Shown: positions 1-11,629 of the stretch, piece by piece | How the letters are laid out: the number at the start of each line of letters is the position of its first letter | Numbering within the stretch: the first letter of the stretch is position 1 | Assembly (NCBI GenBank): GCA_020747065.1 | Contig: JAGMVK010000009.1 | Coordinates: 2,294,001 to 2,358,000 of the forward strand | Reading direction: 5' to 3' | DNA: 64,000 bases | From: Cadophora sp. MPI-SDFR-AT-0126 | Lineage: Eukaryota > Ascomycota > Leotiomycetes > Helotiales > Ploettnerulaceae | Translations under genes and position numbers: made by a program | The notes under the pieces: model-generated | Told to the model about the DNA's origin: nothing | The model's input: the letters and a program-made list of their open reading frames with translations, nothing else | The model's database searches: none

Positions 1-1380
1 TGCTCCCTTATCCTCACCCTCCTCCTCTTGCTCGCGGACCTTCTCCTGCTCTTCAGGCAAAGTTAGAGTACCCTTATCATGCTTCTCTACCCGACTCTTG
101 GTGAGCACGAGTTTATCATTTCCATGCCAGTTTTGGGTGTTGCCTGGTTCTGGTGATCCAGAGGTGATTTGAGGACGAAGGTGCATCGACGGCGGAGGCA
201 GAGGTGGAGGCGAGCGTAGCAGGTCCTTCGTTTTCAAAGATATCATCATCTGGTAGATGGCAAACCTCATCATCTATATGATCATGAAAGTCGCACTTTC
301 CCCAGCCCGACAAAACTCGCGGATCCCACTCTATATCATCATCTTGATCTCCATCGACGATAATTTCCTGGATTTTGCTCTCGTAGGTTTCATACGAATC
401 GCTGAAGCCTTTGATATTGTGATAAAATGCCGCCGTGACATCATCGAGAATCTGGCCATCTGGACAATCGTTGCTGCATGTGATCTGGAAATGAACTAAA
501 GCGGCACAGAACAAGCGGATGGGGCTATTTTCGTAGCCTTTTGTCTCGTAGAATATATCATTGACTTCTTCAACGGAGAAGACAGACTCTTCACCGACCA
601 TGACTTCTCGAAGCTTGTCCATTGCCATATTGCGAAGCAGAGGGCAGTCAAACTTTAGGCCAAGGATGAAGATATCGACAAAATCTTGTCCATCATCGTA
701 GTCGTCGAAAAGACTGCTGGCGTCGTATTCGCAGAGACCTTTGACGGCATGCGACACAAGGAGCTTGATCGAAGAGTCACCAAGATCGCATATCTGCCCC
801 ATCTTTTCCAAAATGTCATTTTGTCTGGTCATGGCGAAATGACAACCGGCAAGGAGGCCCCTGACATGGTGACCCGACCGAACTTGTAGATACCCAACAG
901 ACGTTGAAGAGGGCTCATTCCTAGAAGCTGGTAATGGCGTCTCGGACTGTACAACCATGCAACGAGCTCATCCATGACCTCAGAGCTTACATTCTCGACT
1001 TTCATGATGCCAAGGTGTTTAGGAATTCGCAGGGAACTTCCAAGAATGAGTAGCTTGTTGCGGTGGACAAGATAATCTGATAGAAGTAAGCACAAAGTCA
1101 TCAGGTGGAGTGACCACATGGTTCGAGACTGAGCTGACCCAGCCGCTATGGCGAAGATTGGAACTTACCCTTCGTGGTATTGTCGACGAGTACTTGGATT
1201 TGGACCGACTCGTTTCCCAAGTCCCTAGATGATGTTAGCTTAGCTGGACTGAAACTTCAGAGTATCGTGATGCAACCATGATAGCAATTGAGCGTCTAGA
1301 AAGGCTGCAGACAGGCCCAAAGCATACGAAACGGGATAGACTTACTCGCAGAACTTGGCAGCCGATACATTGAACGCCAT
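1..1380 (-). CDS. BTB/POZ-like domain protein, 3' end beyond the left edge
   Basis: My model is complement(join(<1..225,266..738,948..1076,1169..1224,1346..1380)). It starts at the ATG at 1378-1380 (MAFNVSAAKFC). Introns 1 and 2 have GTAAGT donors and are clear. Exons 1-3 give a BTB-like core: a short V-I-V strand, then HRNKLLILGSS, then ENVSSEVMDELVAWLY. The following frame holds QDFVDIFILGLKFDCPLLRN, the usual end of a fungal BTB domain, then an acidic tail. Two joins are uncertain. Intron 3 (739-947, 209 nt, weak GTCCGA donor) puts the BTB halves at family spacing. Intron 4 (226-265, 40 nt, GTTTGC donor) leads into a charged Pro- and Glu-rich C-terminus that stays open to position 1. If either is not an intron, the gene is frameshifted. 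BTB proteins of this size usually mediate protein-protein contacts; no specific role is visible. Confidence 0.55.
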
Positions 1381-1812
1381 AGTGGCGGAGCCAACCTCTT
1401 GGGGATTCTTAATTGATTTCTACCTCTTTTATATCTGACTTATTTTATGAAAGTATTTTAATAACTATCTTATTAACATTTTCAGCAGTTACAGCCAGTC
1501 GACGCTTCCGCTCTTATAAAGGGTCGTCGTTAGAAGCTCCTTACTAAAAGGCTTCCTATTTTTACTATATATTATCTCTCTTAATAATCCCTATTTTTAC
1601 TTAAATTAATAAGCTTCTATCCTCTCGCTTTCTTTAATATATTCTTTATTAGATTTTATATATTAACTTGTTCTTTATATTTCATATAAATTTAGAGCAC
1701 TTCCTTTAATAATAATCGTTTTTTATATAATAAAAGCAGTATATAGGATAGTTGTTATAAGTTCTAGCGGCTCGAACTACTATAAGTCCGGTACTGTACT
1801 ACAGTCTTATAT

Positions 1813-1851
1813 CCCCTCAAGTGGCGCAACGACTTTTAGCGTCTTGGCGGG
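1813..1851 (+). repeat. left terminal inverted repeat of the piggyBac-type element
   Basis: CCCCTCAAGTGGC, a variable spacer, then CGACTTTTAGCGTCTTGGCG. It matches the reverse complement of 11579-11622 apart from a short length difference in the middle. Weaker similarity continues inward for another 20-30 bases. Confidence 0.88.
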
Positions 1852-2249
1852 TTCCCTACTAAAACTCAGGGTAAACAAAGAAGTAAACAAATTAAATAAT
1901 TCTTATTAATTGCACATAAGATACTACGTAAATCAATAAAAAACGTTATTACCGATTCTACTAATCCTGTAACTACTTGACCTAACTTAGAGCCTATAAT
2001 TAAGACTGGATCGGGCTTTATACTTATGGATTTACCCCCTTTTTCTTATATAATCAACCTACTACTCGATATTCGCCCTTCCGATACCTAGGGATTATTT
2101 TTACTGTTTTTTCTAAAGGAACAGATCCGGATTCTTTATAAGAATATAAATTAACGAAAGGATATAGATTTCTAAGCTTAAATAGATAATCCAGAGCTAC
2201 CCCCGTATACCCGGATACAAGAATAGTACCCTGTAACTATACCTAAGGT

Positions 2250-2578
2250 ATATGAATACCTAGGAATTCGTATATATATAGGAATCCATGTAGAAAACCG
2301 AATTTTAGACTATTAGACCTCTAGATCCGGAATTAAGCTAGTTCATCCTATTTCGGATATCATAAGCCTTCGGAGGTTCCAGGTAATCTACACAGTATTC
2401 TAGCTAACTTCAGCAAATCCGGACTATTAATTTAAGGCTGTTTTTAATAGAGTATACCTTAAATCCTTTAATCCGGGTACTAGACTAATATTCTAGATAG
2501 TTAGAGCCTTTAAATACCTATATTCGGGATACCTCTTATACTCTCTAGCTTCCAGGACAGGATATAGCTATTAATAAG
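2250..2578 (+). pseudogene. piggyBac-type transposase relic, N-terminal part
   Basis: The frame reads YLGIRIYIGIHVENRILDY, a RIP-type stop, then a stretch ending PGTRLIF and RTGYSY-like residues. This is the segment before the first catalytic Asp in DDE_Tnp_1_7 transposases. It stops at the chromovirus target site (2579-2583) and continues at 10347. Recognition is from motif order only. Confidence 0.7.
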
Positions 2579-2583
2579 GCTAT
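2579..2583 (+). repeat. target site duplication, left copy (GCTAT)
   Basis: GCTAT immediately before the 5' LTR; the same five bases follow the 3' LTR. Five base pairs is typical for Ty3/Gypsy integrases. Confidence 0.9.
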
Positions 2584-2805
2584 TGTAACGTTGAAGTGAC
2601 GGAAGTACTGGAAATAGGGGTACTCAGGTTTAGCCGGAATATTACCGGACGGAAACTGGACCAGATTCGTGTATATATAGGACCGCTCCTCTTGTAAGGG
2701 CTTCTTACCTTCTTGTTTTCTTTGTACTAAACCTATAATATTATTATTTACTTACCCTCTTACTCCTATACTTAATACTGCACTTAGTAATATTGCGTTA
2801 TTATA
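2584..2805 (+). repeat. 5' LTR (222 bp)
   Basis: Begins TGTAACGTTGAAGTGACGG, has a TATATATA box with a GGACC context in the middle, and ends GCGTTATTATA. It aligns end to end with 10125-10346 without length change in the parts I compared. Differences are mostly C/T or G/A. Confidence 0.92.
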
Positions 2806-4399
2806 TTAAATAAGAAAGTTATTTTTGCTGGAGATAGCTTATATAATATCCTATTACTTAGAAGATATAGTTAATTGATTCTTATCTAAATCGCTCCTGA
2901 TTACTATCCTCGAAGAATTAAGATTCCAGAGATCTTCTAAATAAACTAATAAACTAGGGTTTAGTTCTACTTATTGCAAATTAGTATAATTAGAGTGGAG
3001 TAGTCTTTATTAATAGAGACTTCAAATAACCCTCTCCGTATAGAGGCTGCTGTAGATAAATTTAAGATATCGTAATTACTATTACTAGAACCCTTAAGTT
3101 TACGAAACTCTTTTAAACTACTTTTATTCTCCTTTAGAATATAATTGCATAATTCCTACTGCCTATAGAGTTGCGGTGTATAAAAACTACCTTAATACTA
3201 ATATCTCTTATTAGGAAATTACGAAGTATCCCCTTAATACTTCTAGAACTCTTATTTTAGGATTAACCTAAATTACGCCTAAATCTTCTCTTATTCCTGT
3301 TATAGATATTATTAATACAGTAAGTCCGTTTAGCGGAGTTACTAATAATACTCTTAACTCTCTAACTCTAGCCGGAAGTCTTTCTAGTCGTAGGATTCGA
3401 GGTAATAAAGGTAAAGGTTATATAAACTAAGATAAGAGAGACTTTAGTAACCTAAACGTATTAAGAGGAATTATCTAATCTATAAAAAATCGAAATCGTG
3501 CTTAAGAGGCCTCCTTAGCTTATATCAAGTAATTACTAATTTCTGCTTAAGCTACGCTAGTAGTACCCCTTGCTAATCCTACCTTGATTCCCCTTAGAAC
3601 TATGCCGCTAATTATTCAATTAACGGAAAGAAATGAATCCATAGGTTAAAGTAGACGTACCCCGTTTAAGCTAGAAAATACCCCCCTTACTATATACGGG
3701 ACGAAATTAAATGCCCCTCGGGGACTTAAAGTATAGCTTATAGAAAAGATCTCTTTCTTAGATAAAGAAACTAACCCAATATTTAAGCAATAGAAAGCTT
3801 TAATTAAAGATCGATTAAAGGTTAATATAAGTCTCTACTTAGATACTTAAGTATAGTAAGCTTTAGTATAGGAATTAACTACTAGCCTAGCCCGCTTTTA
3901 CCTAGAGCCTTAATACTTATTTAAAACTAATATATTCCGGATAGTCCCAGAAATAATTTTTTTACTAGAGACCTACTTTCTTACTAGAAATGAAGCCTAT
4001 AAGACTTATACTAAGTTCTTTAATATAAGTATATAAGAATTAAACTACGCACGTGAAACCTTTACTTAATTTCATATAAGATTCTAGAATACTATAATCT
4101 AAGGAAATATAGCTTATATAGAATAGTTCTTCTTTATATAGCTTAAAATCACTTCTTAGCTTTGTACTACTACTATATTAGTTAAGAGCTTATAGTAAGA
4201 TAACTATACAGCGATAGTAACCTATCTTATTTTAATTAATACTAATAGGTAACGGAATACGTAACTTAATTTATTTCTTATTAGCCTCTGTAAATCAGAC
4301 TCTCCCTAGAGGGTAGTTAAATTGGGCCCCTTTTAGAAGACTTCCGAACTACTTATTTCTTAACTAGTACTTAAACTTACTTTTTTTTTCTAACGCTTC

Positions 4400-7300
4400 C
4401 TTCTACTATTACTTAATATCGTAGATCTTTATAATTCCTATCTTATTACGTTAGGAGGGCATGTAAAAACCTTAGGAAGGTTCTAGTAACTCGCAGGTGA
4501 AGTATTATAAGTGTAGAAAGTTTAGATACTATAAGTTAAACTATCCTAAATTAACTAAGATTTAGGTCCTTAATAAGAAGGAAGTTAATAATAATACTAA
4601 AGAAATAGTAAAGAGTAAAAAAAATCAAATATAGGAAAATAAAGAGGCCTAGGAAAAAACTCTTTCTTAGGCTTACGTAAATATGATCTATTAAAACTTA
4701 ATTTGAACTCTCTAATAGGGGGAAAGTAGTTTATAATTAATTATATACTTAGTATAAATGGATTAGGAATTACACTCTTCGCATTAGCAGATACTAGAGT
4801 AAATGATTATCTCTTCGTAAATCGAACTATATTTACACGCTTTTTAAGGGCGTTAGGAGTAAAGATTCAGCTCCTCTTATATACTGTACTAATTCGTGGT
4901 TTTTAGAATTCTATCTAAAGCTACGCTATTTATTATATGCGTTTACACTTGACGATTAATAGTCGACGCGTGTATAATTATTCCTTTATAATCCTTAATC
5001 TAGGGAAGTAGGATATGATAATAAGCGTTAAATAAATACGTTAATTCTATCTTAAGTTATAAATAGACTAGAATCGATTTTTATAGCTATTTGATTACCC
5101 GCTTACTAAATAATAGTCTTAGGAGCTAGTCTTACCCTTTCTATGTACGTAGCTCCCTTTATAACGAGACTACTAGAGCAACGTAAACTGTAGAGATCTA
5201 GTAATCTAAAAGGATAAGATGCAACAAAAATATCTCCCCTTTATAGTTTAAATACTAAAAGAATATTTCCTTTAAATCGCTTCTAAACTAGTCCTAATAT
5301 TATTTCCTATAAGTGAAGGATCTTTATAAGTCTGGAAATTAAAATATAAACTATTAAGGATACTACTTATATCTATATTTATCTGCGAGATTAGTATAAA
5401 TACCTTCTATTTTAATATAAAATGTAAAGATACTAAGTTCTTCTAAACTAGTATTTATAAGATAGATCGTATCTTATAGGAATAGTATAAACTAGAAGAT
5501 CTTAATACTACTTAACTTCTATTTAAAAGGCTTTTAAAACAGTACTAATACTTAAAGTCGGTATTTTTTTAAGAAAAATACAGATACTCTTTTACTTTAT
5601 TAATATTATAACTATAAGATTTATCTTAAGGGGCTATTACTTAATACCTACTCTTCTCTTTATTATTAATTAATAAAGGAGCTTAAAGTAATAAAGGAGT
5701 ACTTTCTAGAGAATCTAGATAAGGGTTTTATTAAGTTAAGCCAGAGCTTATTTATATTACTTATACTCTTTATCAAAAAGCCCAATAGAGGCCTGCGATT
5801 CTGTATTAATTATCGTAAACTAAATACCCTTACACGAAAAGACACTTATCTAATCCCCTAAATCAATAAGCTCCTTACTAAAGTATTAAATATAAAGATA
5901 TTTATAAAATTAGATATTTAGGCCGCTTTTAATTATATCCGTATAAACCTAGCCTCTAAGGAGTATACTACGTTTTGGACTAGATACGGATTATATAAGT
6001 GTAAAGTATTACTATTTAGTCTTTATAATAGACTTAGTATATACTAATGTTATATAAATAACGTACTTCTTAATTACTTAAACAACTTCTGTATAGCTTA
6101 TCTAAATAATATCTTAATTTATTCCAAATCTATAGGAGAACACTAGGCCTACGTAAAATCTGTACTAAAGTATTTAATAAAAGCTGGATTATAAGCTAAT
6201 ATTAAGAAATACGAATTCTATATTACTTGCACTAAGTACCTAGGCTATATAGTAATTACTAAGGGTATTAAGGCAGATCCGGAGAAGGTTAAACTACTAC
6301 ATAACTGGAAGTACCTCAAGACCGTAACAGCTATTAAATTATACTTAAGGTTCTATAGTTTTTACTAATAATTCATACATAACTTTAGGCTTATTACTAA
6401 ATCTTTATCTGCGCTTACTTAACTTATAATAGCCTGGAATTAGATAAAAGAGTATTACGTTATATTTAAAGAGCTCTAAAAGTAGTTACTATTAATTTAA
6501 TGAATTTACTATTTCCAGTCGGAATTACTTATTAAGCTAAAAACAGATACTTCTGATAAAGTAATTACTAGAGTAGTATTATAATAGTATAATAATAAAT
6601 AATAGTACTTACTTAATTTCTATTTATACGTACTTAATAATTACGAACTAAATTAGGAAATCTATAATAAAGAACTATACACTATTATAGAAAGCTTTTA
6701 TAAGTAGCGCCTAGAGTTAATATTTCTTTAGAATAGAATTAAGGTATATTCGGATTACTGCTCTCTAAAGTACTTTATAATTACTAAAGTACTTACTACT
6801 AAGTAAGTTTATTAGATAGAATTTTTCTTTAACTTTAATTTCTAAATTATATATACTCTTAGTAAAGATAACTAAAGGGCGGATATCTTAAGTTATTAGG
6901 AGTAGGATTTAGAAGTATAGAAATAAGTTTAGAAAGATAATTGGAATTAAATCTTACTAGTACTAGAAAGGTTTGATCCCTATATTAATTCAGAGCTAGC
7001 GAAATAGTTTATTTCTTCCGTAGTTATAATATTTCTCTTACTATTAACTACTATTAAGGTAGAAGCTCTTCTAAATACTCTCCTAAACTCTTTTAACCTT
7101 ATTAAAAAGCTTTATTAAAATAATTATATTGCCTTTATTAACGTACGAAAATCCTTACTTAAAGACTACTTAATTAAGGATGGACTCTTATTCTTCAAAG
7201 ATCGATTCTATATATAATATAATACTCCCCTTTATGCTAGGTTAATTAAAGAAGTGTATAACTAGCTATCTATTACTTACCCTAATGGGTTAAAGATGTA

Positions 7301-8500
7301 TTAATTCCTAGCCCTGAAGTACTACTAGGTTAGAATAGGTTTAGATTATAACTAGTACGTAAGAAATTACTGAGCTTATTAATTCTTGCACTTCAAGTAT
7401 TTTAAATAGTAAAACCTTCTTTACCTACTACTAATTCTAAGTTATTTTATATAGTATTTATATATAAATTACAAGGATTTCCTAAAGAATAAGTATAATT
7501 ATAATAGAATCCTAGTATTTATTAATTGCCTAGGAAAGGATTCCATAACGATTTCTTACTACTAAGATATTAATATATATAGTACTACTAAACTCTTTAT
7601 TTAATAGATCTACTAATTTAGATATATTCCAAAGTTAATTATATTAGATTAAAAACTATAGTTTATCTTATCATTTTAAAAAGAGTTCTACTGAATTATT
7701 AGCGTTAAAGTTAAGCTTTTTATAGTATATTATAAGGAGACTAATAACTAGATAGAGATTATAAATAAGTATATTAATCAAAGATTATAACTATTTATTA
7801 ACTTTTACTAAGATAATTAGAGCAAACTAATTCTATTAATAGATTAAGCTTAGATAATTCTTTCTTATACCTTTATTAGTATAGTCCTATACTAGCTTAA
7901 ATTTGGATTAAATCTAAGGAATAGTTAGGATTAGAACTCTCCTAAAGCTACTACTCCTTTAAAAAGGCTTAACTACTATAATACTAAAGTAATAGTAGAA
8001 TATATGAAAAAGGCGTGGGAATTAGTTAAATTAAATATGTAGGCTATATAGGATCGCATAGTAAGGGCTATAAACTAGTATCGCAGACTTATTAATTTCT
8101 AAGTAAGTAATAAAGTATACTTATTTACTAAGAACCTTAAAAGCTATTAACTAAGCTATAAACTTAGTAATTAATAGGAAGAGCTATTTGAAATCCTATA
8201 TTAAGTAGGGAATTCCTATTAGCTTCAGTTACTTACAGGATTAAATATTCATAATATGTTTACTCCTAAACTATTATTCCGGGACTTAAATAATCCCTTA
8301 CCTAGTTAGGAATAGCCCCGAAACCCCCTTAAGGTAATTAAGGGATAAGAAAAATAGAAAGTGTAAGAAGTTCTTATATTGCAATTATATTATAATACTT
8401 TAAAGTATTAAATTAGTTAAGTAGGCTATAATCCTAATACTATATAGTATAACGCGTCTAATTTAATAGGGTTACTTTATAAGTTAAGAGATTTTCACTA
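4400..8500 (+). pseudogene. gag (3' end)-pol relic with chromodomain
   Basis: The plus-strand relic reads, in order, a zinc-knuckle-like KFRYYKLNYPK at 4519 on, whose Cys and His codons are now Tyr; FALADTRVNDYLFV at about 4777; GLRFCINYRKLNTLTRKDTY at about 5790; AYLNNILIYSKS at 6097-6132, where the two catalytic RT aspartates read Asn; then RNase H, integrase and a chromodomain with VGYNPNT-like core at about 8430. Each catalytic change is the one RIP would cause. The start of gag is not identifiable in the sequence left of 4400. Confidence 0.85.
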
Positions 8501-8889
8501 AGTTAACTCTTTTACTCTAGGACTACCCTGAAACTTACCTGAATAATTAACTATATAGAAGAATAAAGAAGATAATTATAATTACTTAAAAAATAATAAA
8601 CTAGTTAGTAAAATAATAAAATAAGGTTTAATTTAGACTATTTAAATACCCTCTGATTTAAAGTACTAATACTATAGTCTTACGATTATATCTTAGCTAG
8701 AATATCTTACTAGTTTCACTATAAGGGACTACTCCTATATAAGAAATCTAACTAAAGGTATAGCTATAAAGAACTAACGACGAAGTTAATCCGAAATAAG
8801 GCCTATTCTCTCCCTATTCTAAGTTATTTAGAATCTTCTCTCCCTCTCTTACGCTACTAGGGCGTCTATTACTTTAAGTTACCTGGAAA

Positions 8890-9665
8890 TAGGCCGGTAA
8901 TTCTCCCTTCTCCTCCTCCCCCTCTACTCTTTTACGCTTAATACTACTATAATAAATAGTCTTAGCTATTTTAGTAGTACTGGCGGTAATCTCCTCTTGG
9001 ATTTAGCTTAGAGCTAAAACTAAACCTTATTTATATATTAATTAAAGATTATTTTAATCTTGCTTAGGGAAAAATAAGTATATTTAGAACTAGATCTCTA
9101 TCTTAGATAAAGATAGTTATAAGTGAAACTTATAATAAAAGAAAAAAATAAAAGAAAAAGGAGTAATCTATAGCTTATTATACGGCTAAATCCGCAATAA
9201 CCCGGCGAAAAGTATAGGTTTCCTCTAATAACTCTAACTATAGCTTACCTTATGTCTTAGGGGCATTAGTAGTAGTAATACGTAATCCGGTATTAATCTC
9301 TTAGAAGATAGAAATAATACCCTTATTATTTTTAGTAGTAATAGTAAGAGAAAGCTTATAATATTCCTTAGCTATATAATACGGAATCTAGTATAGAAAT
9401 CAGTATTTTAGCTTATTTAAATTATAATTAGACTATATTTATAATAATCAGGATTTAGGAAAAAAAAATAGGAAATACTTACAGGATTATACTTTTCTAC
9501 TTACTTCTTATAGTACGCATACTTCTTACTTCTAGTACTATTAAACTTATAAATATAATTTAGTTCCGTAGTAAGTAGGCGGATATATCAGATATAATAC
9601 TTACGGTAAGCGGACTTAAGGGCGTTAATAAGGGTTAGAGTAGGCACTATTTATATTAATACACC
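8890..9665 (-). pseudogene. decayed antisense reading frame inside the chromovirus, function unknown
   Basis: On the minus strand a frame reads VPTLTLINALKSAYRKYYI, a stop, YIRLLTTELNYIYKF, then RSKKYAYYKK, a TAA stop, VEKYNP. It ends at a consensus GTAAGT donor (exon edge at 9483). Correcting the TAT codons as RIP products gives Cys at three spaced positions, a small Cys-rich knuckle. After about 90 bases another minus frame runs IPYYIAKEYYKLSLTITTKN and further to about 9180. A charged stretch (KRKRVEGEEEKGELPAYF) lies near 8900-8960. The few stops are TAA/TAG/TGA as expected from RIP. It runs opposite to pol. I do not recognise the family. Confidence 0.5.
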
Positions 9666-10110
9666 GAATTAACTCCGAATTACTACTAAACTACTAGAAA
9701 TTCAGAACTTAACTTACTCTTAAATTACTTATTTTATTTAATACGGACTATTAAAATATATTAGTAATATATATAGATTAATAAATCTTCATATATAAGG
9801 TTTACTTATAAAGCTTAAAGTTATAATTATTTAAAAAAGAAAATTAGAATTCTAGAGATCTGCGCTATTAAGTACTATAATACGTATAATAGTAAGTAAT
9901 TATAGCCTTACTAGACCTAGTTCGAACGCCTTTTGGATAACTTTATAATTAGGTTACTACCTTACTTACTACTACTATTATTATTAATTAGTACTACTAG
10001 ATTAATACTTCCTCCGGAATCTCCCTACTAAAGCTATATATCTCTATTATTTTATATAACAATAATTCTATATGGAAATATAATTTAAAGCTTAAGAGTA
10101 AGCTCTCTTA

Positions 10111-10121
10111 TAGGAGGGGGG
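10111..10121 (+). other. polypurine tract of the chromovirus
   Basis: TAGGAGGGGGG lies three bases before the 3' LTR, where Ty3/Gypsy elements prime plus-strand DNA synthesis. The G-run has largely escaped RIP. Confidence 0.8.
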
Positions 10122-10124
10122 TAA

Positions 10125-10346
10125 TATAACATTAAAGTAACGGAAGTACTAGAAATAAGAGTACTTAGGTTTAGCTAGAATATTACTAAATAGAAGCCGG
10201 ACTAGATTTGTATATATATAGGACTACTCCCCCTGTAAGGGCTCCTTACTTTCTTGTTTCCTTCGTACTAGACCTATAATATTACTATTTACCTACCCTC
10301 TTGCTCCTATACTTGATACTGTACTTAGTAATATTGCGTCGTTACA
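10125..10346 (+). repeat. 3' LTR (222 bp)
   Basis: Begins TATAACATTAAAGTAACGG (RIP-changed form of the 5' LTR start) and ends GCGTCGTTACA, which keeps the original terminus lost in the 5' LTR. It is directly preceded by the purine tract. Confidence 0.92.
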
Positions 10347-10351
10347 GCTAT
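10347..10351 (+). repeat. target site duplication, right copy (GCTAT)
   Basis: GCTAT immediately after the 3' LTR. Joining left flank to right flank across one copy keeps the piggyBac transposase frame open through the junction, which confirms the insertion boundary. Confidence 0.9.
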
Positions 10352-11525
10352 AGTACGTTTCCAGGACCGTTCTTTCGATACTCTCAAGGTCCCTAGGAAA
10401 CTAATTAATAGGGATTATAAGGTATAGGTCCTTAGAGCTCAGGGCTATTTTTTAGACTAGGTTTTCTATAGAAAAGGAAGTAAAAAGAGTATTTCGGGAT
10501 AAGGAAAAAGAGGCCCTTAGAAGGTTCCTTAATTACGTGCTCTTAAAGTTAATACTTCTTCAACTATTATTGCGTACTTAATAGAAAGGCTTCTAAATTA
10601 AGGTAAAGGCTATATTATTTACCTTAATAACCTTTTTACAAATATTAAGCTTTTAATGTATAGTAGAGAGCAAGGTTAAGGGGCTATAGGTACGTATACT
10701 GCAAAATCTGGTATTTTACAGTAGTTTAGAAAGATAAAGGTAGTAGACGTAAAGAAGAATGAAATACTATAGGAAATACTTTACATAAAAGCAACTATAA
10801 ATAATTAGATTAATATAATAGCGTGGAAAGATAATACTTTAGTACTATTAATATCTACGATTTCTAATAGAAAGAGTGTGGTAGAATAACTTTGGAAACG
10901 CTCTTCTAAGACCTTATTAGCTATAAAGATCTCCCGAAAGCCCTTTAGACTAAATACTCGTGCTATACTTTCAATTCCTAAGTATATCAACGATTATAAC
11001 TATTAAATTAGTGCTATTAATCAAGGAAATTAACTCAAAGCGCTAAATACCCTTTAAAAGCTTTATCGAAGGAGTAGCTACTAATCTTTAACTACGTAGT
11101 TAATTGATATAGCAATTACTAATGCCTATAAGCTTAGTTTCTACTCTTAAGTGCTACTAGAAAAGAAGTAGCTCGATTAGACGGCGTTTAGAATAGAGGT
11201 TCTTAGCTACTATTTTGCTTTTACTAAGAAAAACTGTAAGAAACGTAAATCAGCCTTGATTTCCACTATTGAAGAGCTTGAAGAGGCTAGCTAAGAAACT
11301 AAGCATATACTTAAACATTTTGAAAGAAAAGGGAATTACGTAATATACACTAAAGAGAGGGTTTCCTTAAAAATAAGGAGGAAAGTACTTAGGGAACTTT
11401 CTATAAATGTACTAACAAATCAAGGGGGATCTGGATACCGAAAAAGCTCGATATTTAACTGTAAACTCTGTATAATTATACTCTATAAAAACAGCACTTG
11501 CTTTACCTAGTATCATAATTAATTA
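10352..11525 (+). pseudogene. piggyBac-type transposase relic, C-terminal part
   Basis: This continues the frame broken by the LTR insertion: VRFQDRSFDTLKVP, AQGYFLD, an AYLIERL region, AWKDNTLVLLISTISN, IPKYINDYN, then IEELEEAS and a basic stretch. It ends in a Cys-rich segment finishing in CFT-YHN, as in piggyBac transposases. Stops inside it are almost all TAG/TAA. It is not functional. Confidence 0.75.
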
Positions 11526-11578
11526 TAAAGGCGTTGTAGTATTTCTCTGAATACCCTCGATTTTTAGTAAAGATTTTA

Positions 11579-11622
11579 CCCGCCAAGACGCTAAAAGTCG
11601 AAGCGAGTTGCCACTTGAGGGG
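11579..11622 (-). repeat. right terminal inverted repeat of the piggyBac-type element
   Basis: Reads CGCCAAGACGCTAAAAGTCG then GCCACTTGAGGGG on the plus strand, the inverse of 1813-1851. A TTAA lies ten bases further out at 11632-11635. Confidence 0.88.
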
Positions 11623-11629
11623 ATAAGAC

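Larger units (their letters stand above)
2584..10346 (+). mobile_element. Ty3/Gypsy chromovirus, structurally complete but RIP-dead
   Basis: It has two 222-bp LTRs (2584-2805, 10125-10346), ends of the form TGTAACG...CGTTACA, a 5-bp GCTAT target duplication and a purine tract directly before the 3' LTR. The internal order is nucleocapsid zinc knuckle (about 4501-4560), aspartic protease (DTR-type motif at about 4790), reverse transcriptase (about 5720-6370), RNase H (about 6500-6850), integrase (about 7080-8050) and a chromodomain (about 8360-8500). Integrase after RT and a terminal chromodomain define the Ty3/Gypsy chromovirus branch. All frames carry many RIP-type stops. About 1.6 kb between chromodomain and 3' LTR is not pol. 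Confidence 0.92.
1804..11629 (+). mobile_element. piggyBac-type DNA transposon relic, interrupted by an LTR retrotransposon
   Basis: The outer structure is a pair of inverted repeats (1813-1851 and 11579-11622). Similarity extends outward by a GTCTTAT-like heptamer on each side. Between them, outside the nested LTR element, a plus-strand decayed frame resembles the DDE_Tnp_1_7 (piggyBac) transposase in order: GIRIYIG at about 2262, VRFQDRSFDT just right of 10351, AQGYFLD at about 10440, AWKDN at about 10820, and a Cys-rich tail ending CFT-YH near 11520. A TTAA, the piggyBac target, occurs just outside the right end (11632-11635) but not at the matching place on the left, so the target duplication is unresolved. 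Without the nested 7.8 kb the element would be about 2.1 kb. Confidence 0.8.

Noticed and set aside
10805..10990. 61-codon minus frame in the AT-rich block
   Set aside because: It is the reverse strand of the piggyBac transposase relic (AWKDN region) and has no merit of its own.
1804..11629. Idea that the inverted ends belong to a Fot1/pogo element
   Set aside because: The internal frame matches the DDE_Tnp_1_7 (piggyBac) order, with an AWKDN block and a Cys-rich tail, not pogo.
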